Assembly: GCA_964450185.1 (NCBI GenBank)
Contig: CAYVCL010000053.1
Span: forward strand, 1-20,661
Length of the DNA: 20,661 nt
Origin: RUG11237 sp964450185
GTDB lineage: Bacteria > Bacillota > Clostridia > Lachnospirales > Lachnospiraceae
Direction: 5' to 3'
A program made the translations under genes and the position numbers. Positions 7,901 to 15,832 of this stretch are shown one piece after another (the stretch's first letter is position 1; every line of letters begins with the position of its first letter). A model generated the notes under the pieces. It did no database searches, was not told the origin of the DNA, and saw only the letters and a program-made list of their open reading frames with translations.

Positions 7901-9289
7901 ATGAGAGAAAAATATGAGTCATTACCATTAGCTACTTTAAAAGAATTAGCAAAAACAAGGGGTATTAAAGGGGTATCTACTATGAAGAAGTCAGAAGTAG
8001 TAGAGGCAATGTTAGAAGAAGACAAAAAAGAAGCAGCTAAGGCACCAAAGCCTGAAAAAGCAGAAGAAGCTTCTGCAAAGTCTACAGAAGAAAAACCTCG
8101 CAAATCCCAGCAGAAGATGGGAGAAGTAATCGAAGATGCCAACGAATTGGCAAGATTAGACAGCGGCCATACCGTAAAAGGAATTTTAGAAGTATTACAG
8201 GATGGTTATGGATTTATTCGTTCTGCATTAAATTATCTTCCGGGCGAACAGGACGTATATGTAGCACCTGCACAGATTCGAAGATTTAATTTAAAGACCG
8301 GAGATATTATAGAAGGAAATACAAGAATTAAAACATCTTCTGAAAAATTCAGCGCATTGTTATATATCAAAACAATCAATGATATGAAAATTGAAGACGC
8401 CATGAAGCGTTGTACCTTTGAAGACATGGTACCGATTTTCCCAAATGAAAGACTGCGTTTAGAAACATCTTCCAGCGGAATTTCCATGCGTATTATGGAT
8501 ATTTTATCTCCAATCGGTAAAGGACAGCGTGGTATGATTGTTTCCCCTCCAAAAGCAGGTAAGACAAGTCTTTTAAAGGAAGTGGCAAAATCAATTACAC
8601 ACAACAATCCGGATATGCATTTGATTATTCTTCTGATTGATGAACGTCCGGAAGAAGTTACCGATATTAAAGAAGATGTAGAAGGACCAAATGTAGAAGT
8701 AATTTATTCTACCTTTGATGAATTACCGGAACACCATAAGAGAGTATCTGAAATGGTAATCGAACGTGCGAAAAGACTGGTAGAACATAAAAAAGATGTT
8801 ACGATTCTTCTGGATAGTATCACACGTTTGTCCAGAGCTTACAACTTAGTAGTACCTGCCAGCGGTAGAACTTTATCCGGTGGTCTTGACCCGGCAGCAT
8901 TGTATATGCCAAAACGTATTTTCGGTGCAGCAAGAAATATGCGCGGAGGCGGAAGTCTTACTATTTTAGCAACTGCATTGGTAGATACAGGAAGCCGAAT
9001 GGACGATGTTATTTACGAAGAATTTAAGGGTACCGGTAACATGGAACTTGTATTGGATAGGAAACTTTCTGAAAAGAGAATTTTCCCAGCCATCGATATT
9101 CCAAAATCCAGCACCAGACGAGAAGATTTACTTCTTACTCCGGATGAGCAGGAAGCAGTTTACATTATGCGTAAGGCATTGAACGGTCTGAAGTCCGATG
9201 AAGCGGTAGAATCTATCTTGAATCTGTTCGTAAAAACGAAAAACAACGAAGAATTCGTACAGATGGTGAAAAAGACAAAATTATTATAA
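7901..9289 (+). CDS. rho: Transcription termination factor Rho
   Basis: A 462-aa hexameric RNA-dependent ATPase that ends transcription. Domains in order: Rho N-terminal SAP-like helices (residues 8-40, TLKELAKTRGIKG), a short Ala/Lys/Glu-rich linker (40-75), the cold-shock-like RNA-binding domain (90-140, GILEVLQDGYGFIR), then the RecA-type motor. Walker A is PPKAGKTS (216-223), followed by LLIDERPEEVTD, Walker B TILLDSITRLSRAYN (301-315), and SGRTLSGGLDPAAL of the Q/R loop region. The linker is short compared with Rho proteins carrying large disordered insertions. AGGAG (7891-7895) is 5 nt before the ATG. It has its own promoter and a long leader, which would allow autoregulation as in other bacteria. 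Confidence 0.97.
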   Translation: MREKYESLPLATLKELAKTRGIKGVSTMKKSEVVEAMLEEDKKEAAKAPKPEKAEEASAKSTEEKPRKSQQKMGEVIEDANELARLDSGHTVKGILEVLQDGYGFIRSALNYLPGEQDVYVAPAQIRRFNLKTGDIIEGNTRIKTSSEKFSALLYIKTINDMKIEDAMKRCTFEDMVPIFPNERLRLETSSSGISMRIMDILSPIGKGQRGMIVSPPKAGKTSLLKEVAKSITHNNPDMHLIILLIDERPEEVTDIKEDVEGPNVEVIYSTFDELPEHHKRVSEMVIERAKRLVEHKKDVTILLDSITRLSRAYNLVVPASGRTLSGGLDPAALYMPKRIFGAARNMRGGGSLTILATALVDTGSRMDDVIYEEFKGTGNMELVLDRKLSEKRIFPAIDIPKSSTRREDLLLTPDEQEAVYIMRKALNGLKSDEAVESILNLFVKTKNNEEFVQMVKKTKLL

Positions 9290-9296
9290 AAATAGC

Positions 9297-9325
9297 TTGC
9301 ACTTTATAAAAGTCTGTGATATACT
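9297..9325 (+). promoter_or_regulatory. Sigma-A promoter of rpmE
   Basis: TTGCAC (9297-9302) and TATACT (9320-9325) are separated by 17 bp, with TG at 9317-9318 as extended -10. It lies immediately after the rho stop codon and leaves a leader of about 105 nt before rpmE. Confidence 0.75.
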
Positions 9326-9331
9326 TAGAAA

Positions 9332-9438
9332 GCTGTTTATGAAAAAATGAAATCAGCGTAAGTTGATTTAGAAAATAGAAAGTCTGCGAAGCGTGCTTTC
9401 TATGGTAGCTATAAGAATTTGGTAAAGAGGTGAAACGA
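9332..9438 (+). promoter_or_regulatory. Structured 5' leader of rpmE, candidate L31 autoregulatory leader
   Basis: Two hairpins lie between the rpmE promoter and the gene. The first pairs AAATCA (9350-9355) with TGATTT (9364-9369). The second pairs ATAGAAAG (9375-9382) with CTTTCTAT (9396-9403), a perfect 8-bp stem with a 13-nt loop. Neither is followed by a U-tract, so they are not terminators. Leaders with which L31 controls its own mRNA are known in Firmicutes; assignment to that class is inference from position. Confidence 0.45.
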
Positions 9439-9648
9439 ATGAGAGAAGGAATCCATCCAGAATATTATCAGGCAGAAGTTACTTGCAACTGTGGTAACAC
9501 ATTTGTTACAGGTTCTACAAAGGAAAGCATCCACGTTGAAATTTGTTCAAAGTGCCATCCTTTCTATACAGGACAGCAGAAAGCTGCTAAGGCTCGTGGA
9601 CGTATTGACCAGTTCAACAAGAAATATGGTATGGGCGAAAACAAATAA
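9439..9648 (+). CDS. rpmE: 50S ribosomal protein L31 (zinc-binding form)
   Basis: A 69-aa protein beginning MREGIHPEYYQAEVTC, the standard L31 opening. It carries CNC (residues 16-18) and CSKC (37-40) of the zinc-binding (C+) form, and CHPFYTG of the family. L31 sits in the central protuberance of the 50S subunit and bridges to the 30S. I place the start at ATG 9439, because AAAGAGG (9424-9430) is its ribosome binding site. An upstream in-frame GTG at 9430 would overlap that site and add three non-conserved residues. A terminator follows the stop. Confidence 0.95.
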   Translation: MREGIHPEYYQAEVTCNCGNTFVTGSTKESIHVEICSKCHPFYTGQQKAAKARGRIDQFNKKYGMGENK

Positions 9649-9664
9649 GTCTAACATAAAGATA

Positions 9665-9697
9665 AGGTTGAGGTTGCATAATCTCAACCTATTTTTG
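9665..9697 (+). terminator. Rho-independent terminator of rpmE
   Basis: AGGTTGAG (9665-9672) pairs with CTCAACCT (9683-9690). The stem can extend by three more pairs (GTT with AAT, one G-U), leaving a GCAT loop. ATTTTTG follows directly. Confidence 0.88.
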
Positions 9698-9765
9698 ATT
9701 AAAGACATGGAAAAGCTTACTTAAGCGTTTACAAATAGAGAGGGAATATACGGAGGTGACATGGC

Positions 9766-11241
9766 TTGAAGTCATCAGGAATTGGCGGACAGGCAGTAAT
9801 GGAAGGTATTATGATGAAAAATGGTGATACCTACGCGGTTGCTGTAAGAAAGCCGGACAAAGAAATAGTCGTAAAAAAAGATGTACATAAGACTTTTACA
9901 AAATGTGAGAAATTAACAAAGCTTCCTTTTATAAGGGGTATTTTTAATTTTATAGATTCCCTGGTACTGGGAATGAGCACTCTGACTTATTCAGCAGAGT
10001 TTTATGAAGAAGACGAAGAACCATCCAAACTGGACAAAGCGTTGGAAAAATTTATGGGCGGTTTTGGTGAAAAATTTATTATGGGAATGACAGTTGCCAT
10101 ATCTATTATTCTGGCAGTTGGCATCTTTATGATTTTCCCATATTTTTTGGCAGAATTGTTTCAAACAATTATCGTGTCAGATATTTTGCTGGCATTGTTA
10201 GAAGGCGTCATTCGTGTGGCAATCCTGTTAGGATACATTTTCCTGATATCGAAAATAGAAGATATCCAGAGAGTTTTTATGTATCATGGAGCGGAACATA
10301 AATGTATCAACTGCATTGAACATGGTTTGGAATTAAACGTGGAAAACGTAATGAAAAGCTCCAAAGAGCATAAACGATGTGGCACCAGCTTTTTATTGGT
10401 GGTTATGGTAGTAAGTATTATTTTCTTTCTGTTTATCAGAGTGGATTCTGCTTGGTTACGAGTAGTCTTAAGAATTCTTCTAGTACCTGTAATTGCCGGA
10501 GTATCTTATGAATTTATCCGTCTGGCAGGAAGAAGTGAAAATAAAGTAGTGGTAGCATTAAGCAAACCGGGGATGTTATTACAGCATCTGACAACCAGTG
10601 AGCCGGACGAAAGCATGGTGGAAGTAGCTATTAAGGCTGTAGAAGCAGTGTTTGACTGGGAAGCGTATCTGGAAGAAAATAAAGAGGAATTTGCGGCTGA
10701 GAAGGCTGCAGAAAGTAAGTCACAGGCTGTGGCAGCGAAAACAGCGGTAAAAACAGAAGCAGCGGCTACCGCAAAAACGGTGGAAAATGCAGAAACCGCA
10801 TCCAAAGTAAAAGCTGTGGAGCTGGCAGAAGTGAAGGAAGCCGAAACAAAGGAAGAAACTGAGGCAGTTCCGGAATATTCTGCAAGAGAACCAAAGGCTG
10901 AGCCAAAGAAAACCAGTGTGGATATTGAGGAAGATAAGACACTCCCGGCACCAAGACTTACGGAAGTAAACAATTCGGAACAGGGTGTAATCCGCTTGCA
11001 CTGGGAAAAAGTAAAAAAAGCCAGTGGTTATGTTGTTTACAGAAAGAATGCAGAAGAAGAAATTTATAAAATGTACTCTGACATCAAGAAAAATACATTC
11101 GAGGATGTGGAAGTTGAACCGGATATGATTTACTATTACAGAGTACGTGCCTTTATTCAGAAGGGTGACAAAAAAGTATACGGACAGTTATCACCGATTG
11201 AATCCAACGGATACAGTTCTCGTGTGAAATCAAAATATTAG
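9766..11241 (+). CDS. DUF1385 multipass membrane protein with a C-terminal fibronectin type III-like domain
   Basis: A 491-aa protein. Residues 1-300 are the DUF1385 domain: GIGGQAVMEGIMMKN at the N-terminus, then about four membrane segments (106-130, 137-162, 207-224, 232-254), with the signature YHGAEHKCINCIEHG at 173-187 between the second and third. Residues 305-390 form an Ala/Lys/Glu-rich low-complexity linker. Residues 395-485 read as a fibronectin III-like domain (IRLHWEKVKKASGYVVYRK, then YYYRVRAF). The start is TTG at 9766: GGAGGTG (9752-9758) is well placed, and the nearby ATG at 9761 opens only a two-codon frame (ATG GCT TGA). The next gene, prmC, begins 9 nt after the stop. DUF1385 proteins commonly neighbour rpmE, prmC and prfA in Clostridia; function is unknown. 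Confidence 0.88.
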   Translation: MKSSGIGGQAVMEGIMMKNGDTYAVAVRKPDKEIVVKKDVHKTFTKCEKLTKLPFIRGIFNFIDSLVLGMSTLTYSAEFYEEDEEPSKLDKALEKFMGGFGEKFIMGMTVAISIILAVGIFMIFPYFLAELFQTIIVSDILLALLEGVIRVAILLGYIFLISKIEDIQRVFMYHGAEHKCINCIEHGLELNVENVMKSSKEHKRCGTSFLLVVMVVSIIFFLFIRVDSAWLRVVLRILLVPVIAGVSYEFIRLAGRSENKVVVALSKPGMLLQHLTTSEPDESMVEVAIKAVEAVFDWEAYLEENKEEFAAEKAAESKSQAVAAKTAVKTEAAATAKTVENAETASKVKAVELAEVKEAETKEETEAVPEYSAREPKAEPKKTSVDIEEDKTLPAPRLTEVNNSEQGVIRLHWEKVKKASGYVVYRKNAEEEIYKMYSDIKKNTFEDVEVEPDMIYYYRVRAFIQKGDKKVYGQLSPIESNGYSSRVKSKY

Positions 11242-11249
11242 GTGGCTGT

Positions 11250-12083
11250 ATGAATCTGAATGATTTAAATGAAAAAATTATTTCTATATTATATGAGGCA
11301 GAAATAAAAGAAGCAGAACTGGAAGCTTTCTATATTATTGAAGCGGTGATGAATTTATCACGACCTATGTTTTTCTTAAAAAAGAGAGATGAAGTGTCAG
11401 AGCAGGATGTAAAGAGCTGTCTTGCCATCGCCCAAAAGCGAAAAGAGCATATGCCGCTACAGTACATTCTCGGAACACAGGAATTTATGGGGCTTTCATT
11501 TAAGGTGACACCGGATGTTTTGATTCCAAGACAGGACACAGAAGGTCTTGTGGAGGAAGTATTAAAACAAGTAAAACCCGGAATGAAAGTGCTTGATATG
11601 TGTACCGGTTCCGGATGCATTGCAGTAAGTGTTGCAAAATTTGTCCCAAATATTCAGGTGAGTGCCGCTGACATTTCGCCGAAAGCACTGGAAGTAGCCA
11701 GAGAAAACGCTGCAAAAAATCAGGTGCAGATTAATTTTATAGAAAGTGATATGTTTACAGAAATCAGGGAAAAGTATGATATGATTATATCCAATCCCCC
11801 TTATATCAAAAGTCAGGTTGTTACAACGTTGATGCCAGAAGTTAGGGATTACGAACCACATCTTGCATTAGATGGAAAAGAAGATGGTTTGTTTTTCTAT
11901 CGAAAGCTTGCAAGTGAGTCAGGAAATTTCCTGACACCGGGCGGTATGCTGTGTCTGGAAATCGGTTACGACCAAGGAGTGGAAGTGGCACAGCTGTTAA
12001 AACAGCAGGGATTTACACAAGTGAGAGTAGAACAGGATTTATGTGGACTTGACCGGAATGTATATGGAAAATTACCGGAGTAG
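11250..12083 (+). CDS. prmC: Peptide chain release factor N(5)-glutamine methyltransferase
   Basis: A 277-aa SAM-dependent methyltransferase of the HemK/PrmC family that methylates the glutamine of the GGQ motif in class I release factors. An N-terminal helical domain (1-85) is followed by the catalytic domain. TPDVLIPRQDTE is the family motif before motif I. Motif I is VLDMCTGSGCIAVS (114-127), and the catalytic substrate-binding motif is ISNPPYI (180-186). The C-terminal GGMLCLEIGYDQG is also typical. TAGGTGG overlapping the stop of the upstream gene provides the ribosome binding site. Its substrate, release factor 1, is encoded by the next gene 39 bp downstream. Confidence 0.96.
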   Translation: MNLNDLNEKIISILYEAEIKEAELEAFYIIEAVMNLSRPMFFLKKRDEVSEQDVKSCLAIAQKRKEHMPLQYILGTQEFMGLSFKVTPDVLIPRQDTEGLVEEVLKQVKPGMKVLDMCTGSGCIAVSVAKFVPNIQVSAADISPKALEVARENAAKNQVQINFIESDMFTEIREKYDMIISNPPYIKSQVVTTLMPEVRDYEPHLALDGKEDGLFFYRKLASESGNFLTPGGMLCLEIGYDQGVEVAQLLKQQGFTQVRVEQDLCGLDRNVYGKLPE

Positions 12084-12122
12084 AAGAATACGTTAGATAG
12101 TTTTTAAATTAGGAGGAATATC

Positions 12123-13196
12123 ATGTTTGACAGATTAGAGGATTTATTAGTTCGATTTGAAGAATTAATGAGCGAGTTAAGTGAACCGGATGTTGCCGGA
12201 AATCAGGAACGTTTCCGTAAGTTAATGAAGGAACAAAATGACCTGACACCAATCGTAGAAGCTTATAAGGAATATAAGGCTGCAAAGCAGAATATTGAAG
12301 ACAGTCTGGCAATGCTTGATGAGGAAAGTGATGAAGAATTAAGAGAGCTTGCAAAGGAAGAATTAAACGATTCCAAAGCAAGAGTAGAAGAACTGGAACA
12401 TGAGTTAAAAATTCTTCTTCTTCCAAAAGACCCGAATGATGATAAAAACGTTATCGTGGAAATTCGTGCCGGTGCCGGCGGTGATGAAGCAGCATTATTT
12501 GCAGCAGAAATTTACCGTATGTATATCCATTACGCAGAAAGCCATCGTTGGAAAGTGGAAACTATGGAATACGAAGAAATTGGTATCGGTGGTATGAAAA
12601 ATGTAACCTTTATGATTTCCGGTCAGGGTGCATACTCTAAGATGAAGTATGAATCCGGTGTACACCGTGTACAACGTGTTCCGGAAACAGAATCCGGCGG
12701 ACGTATCCATACTTCAACTATTACCGTTGCCGTTATGCCAGAAGCAGAAGAAGTAGATATCACCATTGACGAAAAAGACATTCGTATCGACGTAATGCGT
12801 GCTTCCGGTAACGGTGGACAGTGTGTCAACACCACAGACTCTGCGGTACGTTTGACTCACTACCCAACAGGTATTGTAATCTACAGCCAGACCGAAAAGT
12901 CCCAGCTTCAGAATAAGGAAAAAGCTTTCGCCCTGTTACGTGCAAAGTTGTATGATATTGAATGTCAGAAAGCTCATGATGCGGAAGCAGAAGCCAGAAG
13001 AAGCCAGATTGGTACCGGTGACCGTTCTGAAAAGATCAGAACCTACAACTTCCCACAGGGACGTGTGACCGACCATAGAATTGGACTTACGCTGTATAAG
13101 CTGGATAAGATTATGAATGGGGATATTCAGGAGATTATTGATGCTTGTGTTGCGGCGGATCAAACGGCGAAATTGGCTAAGATGAATGAGAACTAG
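12123..13196 (+). CDS. prfA: Peptide chain release factor 1
   Basis: A 357-aa class I release factor that recognises UAA and UAG stop codons. The N-terminal coiled-coil domain covers residues 1-100. VEIRAGAGGDEAALFA (112-127) opens domain 2. The codon-specificity PxT tripeptide is present as PET (187-189) in RVPETESGGR, as expected for RF1. The catalytic GGQ is at 231-233 (ASGNGGQCVNTTDSAVRLTH). AGGAGG (12111-12116) precedes the ATG. The gene is intact, but its 3' end is the junction with an AT-rich island, and a diverged second copy of its last 12 codons plus stop lies at 18086-18124. The 3' end present here may therefore be element-derived. Confidence 0.97.
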   Translation: MFDRLEDLLVRFEELMSELSEPDVAGNQERFRKLMKEQNDLTPIVEAYKEYKAAKQNIEDSLAMLDEESDEELRELAKEELNDSKARVEELEHELKILLLPKDPNDDKNVIVEIRAGAGGDEAALFAAEIYRMYIHYAESHRWKVETMEYEEIGIGGMKNVTFMISGQGAYSKMKYESGVHRVQRVPETESGGRIHTSTITVAVMPEAEEVDITIDEKDIRIDVMRASGNGGQCVNTTDSAVRLTHYPTGIVIYSQTEKSQLQNKEKAFALLRAKLYDIECQKAHDAEAEARRSQIGTGDRSEKIRTYNFPQGRVTDHRIGLTLYKLDKIMNGDIQEIIDACVAADQTAKLAKMNEN

Positions 13197-13256
13197 GGGA
13201 GATACTCGGAAAAAGTGTATAAGATTAAAAATAAAGATGTAAGATAAAGAAAGAGA

Positions 13257-13297
13257 GTGTCCAATATTAGTTTTGTGGCTGATTTTGGACACTTTTA
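13257..13297 (+). terminator. Rho-independent terminator of prfA
   Basis: GTGTCCAA (13257-13264) pairs with TTGGACAC (13285-13292). The inner stem continues after one mismatch (ATTAG with CTGAT, one G-U). A TTTT run follows. The same overall layout recurs at 18186-18226 beside the displaced prfA end. Confidence 0.85.
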
Positions 13298-13388
13298 CAT
13301 ATAAGATTTTTAGTATAAGGGAGAAAAGATATTTTAGAAATAAATATGCGATAAGAATGTACTAGAAGATAAATAGGAGTTGAAAATT

Positions 13389-14702
13389 ATGGATAATAAA
13401 GATATTGGCATTAGAGCATTGGATATGCAAACCGGTTTATATAAATATAATGATAGTTTGTTGGATTTGAAAATTGGAGAAACAATGCTGATTGGAAAAG
13501 CAGCCAGTTTAGCTTCACATTTACGAGGAATACAAGTAGTTGAAGATTATGATGCATTAAAGGTCTTAGCTTCTAAATTAGGGATTACATCAACGGAATT
13601 GGTTACAGTTCTTAATATATTACAAGAAGTGGAACTTATTAGAATTATTGGAAGTTCAAGAAAACCAGAAAAAATTGAAATATTAATATCAGTATTTGAA
13701 GATGCCTATCAATTATTAGGAGAAAAGTGGAAAGATGATAAGCCGGATGAATTTGAAAGAAAAGTAGTAGAGATAATAAACGATTTAGCAAGTAAGTCAA
13801 TAAAATTATCTGGTTTGTTTGATGTATATGATTTAAGTCAGGACGACTATAGTATTATTGCACAAATTGGTGGTGCGGGAGGATTTTTGGATACCTTTAA
13901 GAGTGATGGGGAAGAAATTATTTTTTCACCTATATATATGGAAGAAAATCCTAAGAAGATTTTAGAATTGTTAAATAAGTATAAGGATGAAGATGTACAG
14001 AAAGTATTAAAATTGTTAAAAGCTAAGCCGGGTTTTCCAATTAAGGATTTAAGTAATATAGAAAATGATGTCTTAGTGGGGTTGATGTCTAGTAATGTGT
14101 TGCAGACACCAGCAATTACAGCATCAGGAGGAAAAGTAAATTTTATTTTTACACCTTTTACAGAAGTGGAAGATAAAGAGATGCTAAGACAAGCTAGAAA
14201 TGTTGTTTCAGCAGTAAGATATGGTGAAAAATTTTCAGCTTATTCAGAATTACATAATCCATCACTCTTCTTGCAAACATTAATAGATAGAGGTTATATT
14301 GGAAAAACGCCTCATTCAGACATAGAGGCACAATATGGTGTATTGAGAGATAATGGTTTGGGAAGGATTGAGGAGATAGGAAGTAATAGTGGTAGATATA
14401 GATTTTATTTGGCAGAGACAGATTATGCAAAAAATGTTGTCAGATTAGCAAAACGCTTAATAATTTCGCAGGAAACATTTGATCCTTCATTAGAGCGAGG
14501 AATAATAAAAGATGCGTGGAATGAAAGACAGTATTTATCGGCATATCAGTTTAGTGAATATATTCCCAATTTAAGTAATCTAAAAAATATTAAAGATTTA
14601 AAGAAAAAAAGAGAAATGCCACAAAGTTCCTTAGCAACCAAAAAAGTTAATGAGGCGTTAAATAAGTTATTTATTTCAGGAGGTGAACCAGATGTATTCT
14701 GA
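13389..14702 (+). CDS. Unrecognised protein with several winged-helix-like segments, first gene of the island
   Basis: A 437-aa soluble protein I cannot assign to a named family. It has no signal peptide or membrane helix. Three regions look like winged helices: residues 53-100 (YDALKVLASKLGITSTELVTVL, then a strand-rich stretch), 203-256 (VLKLLKAKPGFPIKDL ... KVNFIFTP) and 312-342 (EAQYGVLRDNGLGRIEEI ... RYRFYLAE). The C-terminal 35 residues are Lys-rich. DNA binding is thus a reasonable inference. I place the start at ATG 13389, 9 nt after AGGAG (13375-13379); an in-frame TTG at 13380 abuts that site. Its end overlaps the next gene by 11 nt, so the two proteins are probably made in fixed ratio and may form a complex. 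It is AT-rich like the rest of the island. Confidence 0.75.
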   Translation: MDNKDIGIRALDMQTGLYKYNDSLLDLKIGETMLIGKAASLASHLRGIQVVEDYDALKVLASKLGITSTELVTVLNILQEVELIRIIGSSRKPEKIEILISVFEDAYQLLGEKWKDDKPDEFERKVVEIINDLASKSIKLSGLFDVYDLSQDDYSIIAQIGGAGGFLDTFKSDGEEIIFSPIYMEENPKKILELLNKYKDEDVQKVLKLLKAKPGFPIKDLSNIENDVLVGLMSSNVLQTPAITASGGKVNFIFTPFTEVEDKEMLRQARNVVSAVRYGEKFSAYSELHNPSLFLQTLIDRGYIGKTPHSDIEAQYGVLRDNGLGRIEEIGSNSGRYRFYLAETDYAKNVVRLAKRLIISQETFDPSLERGIIKDAWNERQYLSAYQFSEYIPNLSNLKNIKDLKKKREMPQSSLATKKVNEALNKLFISGGEPDVF

Positions 14703-15777
14703 TGATAAGGATTTCAAGCAGAAAGTAAAAATGCAAAAAGTATTTTGGTCGATGGGTATGTGGTCACGAATTGATATACCTATTGTAATATATGAGGATG
14801 ATAGTCAGAGAGGAAAAATGAAAAAACATTATCTTACTGACATAGATGTATATAGTGAAATTATTCAAAAAGATTTTTCGATTGAAAAAAATATTGCAGA
14901 TTGTAAGTCTGGAAGTAATGTGAAAATATTTGAACGATTATTTTGGGTAAGAGGTGTAAAAGAATATTTTGGTGCTTCACAGGCATATTTAGTCAAAAAA
15001 AGTATATCTTCAAAGGCTAAAATTTTTATGCCTAAATTGGATATAATAGGTGTGGATAATGAAACATTATTTGAATTTGAAAAAATATATCATACAAATA
15101 CATTGCCTTTATATTCAGAAAAGTACTATTCTGAACTAGATAAAATTATTCCGAAATATGAGAATGAATATAAAAAAATATTTGATTATTTAGTAACAAG
15201 GTACTGGTTTACTGAATCTAATGTGAGTATGAAGGTATTATTATCTATGTTGGCAAAACGAGATTTTTATAAAACTTTAGATAAGAATAATCGAAATCAT
15301 AGATTCCTTCTAATGGAAGTTTGTATTATGTTTGCAAGAACAATTTTATCATGTTGTCGCTATGTGCTAACCAGAGATGTTATTAATTTGGAACAGAGTG
15401 TAATGGAGTATATTCATGGTGGAGTAGATGGTTTTAATTCTAAAATGAATATGGTTAGGGAGATTAATAATGAACTTAAAGATGTGTTAGGGAATGTGCA
15501 GTTAGGAAATAGTGTTCTTATTCAACCATCATATTTTAAAGATTTAGTAAAACTTGTCGCTGTTATATTAGGTGAAACAAATAATGTAAAAGATATATTA
15601 CGATATATGGAAATTATGCAGCATGAAATAGTTCTTGGAGAAAAGTTTGATTATAATCAATGTATGGGAAATGAGTATTCTTCTATTGGACATAAATTAG
15701 CAAAAGATATAGTACTTTTTTATTTAAAAGAAAATAAAATTAATGTGAATTTCTTTGATGATATATTTAATGGATAA
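14692..15777 (+). CDS. Probable PD-(D/E)XK-fold nuclease-like protein, second gene of the island
   Basis: A 361-aa soluble protein of no family known to me. Residues 45-95 look like a PD-(D/E)XK core: HYLTDIDV (acidic D50, D52 on a strand), then after 17 residues ADCKSG (D70-C-K72), followed by a helix-forming stretch FERLFWVRGVKEYFGA. The ADCK motif on a second strand is the usual position of the catalytic (D/E)XK. Residues 100-361 are mainly helical and contain CCR and two short Cys/His sites without a clear zinc pattern. The ATG at 14692 has AGGAGG (14678-14683) 8 nt upstream; an in-frame GTG at 14683 overlaps that site. The gene overlaps its neighbour by 11 nt. Nuclease activity is inference; the residues could also serve a non-catalytic fold. 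Confidence 0.7.
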   Translation: MYSDDKDFKQKVKMQKVFWSMGMWSRIDIPIVIYEDDSQRGKMKKHYLTDIDVYSEIIQKDFSIEKNIADCKSGSNVKIFERLFWVRGVKEYFGASQAYLVKKSISSKAKIFMPKLDIIGVDNETLFEFEKIYHTNTLPLYSEKYYSELDKIIPKYENEYKKIFDYLVTRYWFTESNVSMKVLLSMLAKRDFYKTLDKNNRNHRFLLMEVCIMFARTILSCCRYVLTRDVINLEQSVMEYIHGGVDGFNSKMNMVREINNELKDVLGNVQLGNSVLIQPSYFKDLVKLVAVILGETNNVKDILRYMEIMQHEIVLGEKFDYNQCMGNEYSSIGHKLAKDIVLFYLKENKINVNFFDDIFNG

Positions 15778-15832
15778 TAGTATGGGAAATAAAACTCATA
15801 AATAAAATTTCTGAGGAAGGAAATAAATAAAT

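Noticed and set aside
10506..10973. Minus-strand 155-codon open frame opposite the DUF1385 gene
   Set aside because: It arises from the Ala/Lys/Glu-rich linker read in reverse, giving Ser/Ala-rich low complexity; the plus strand carries the conserved protein.
13197..13388. Left-end counterpart of the right-end repeat block, or an integrase attachment core
   Set aside because: I searched this gap by eye for ACGTATG-like units and found none; apart from the prfA terminator no clear promoter or repeat is visible.
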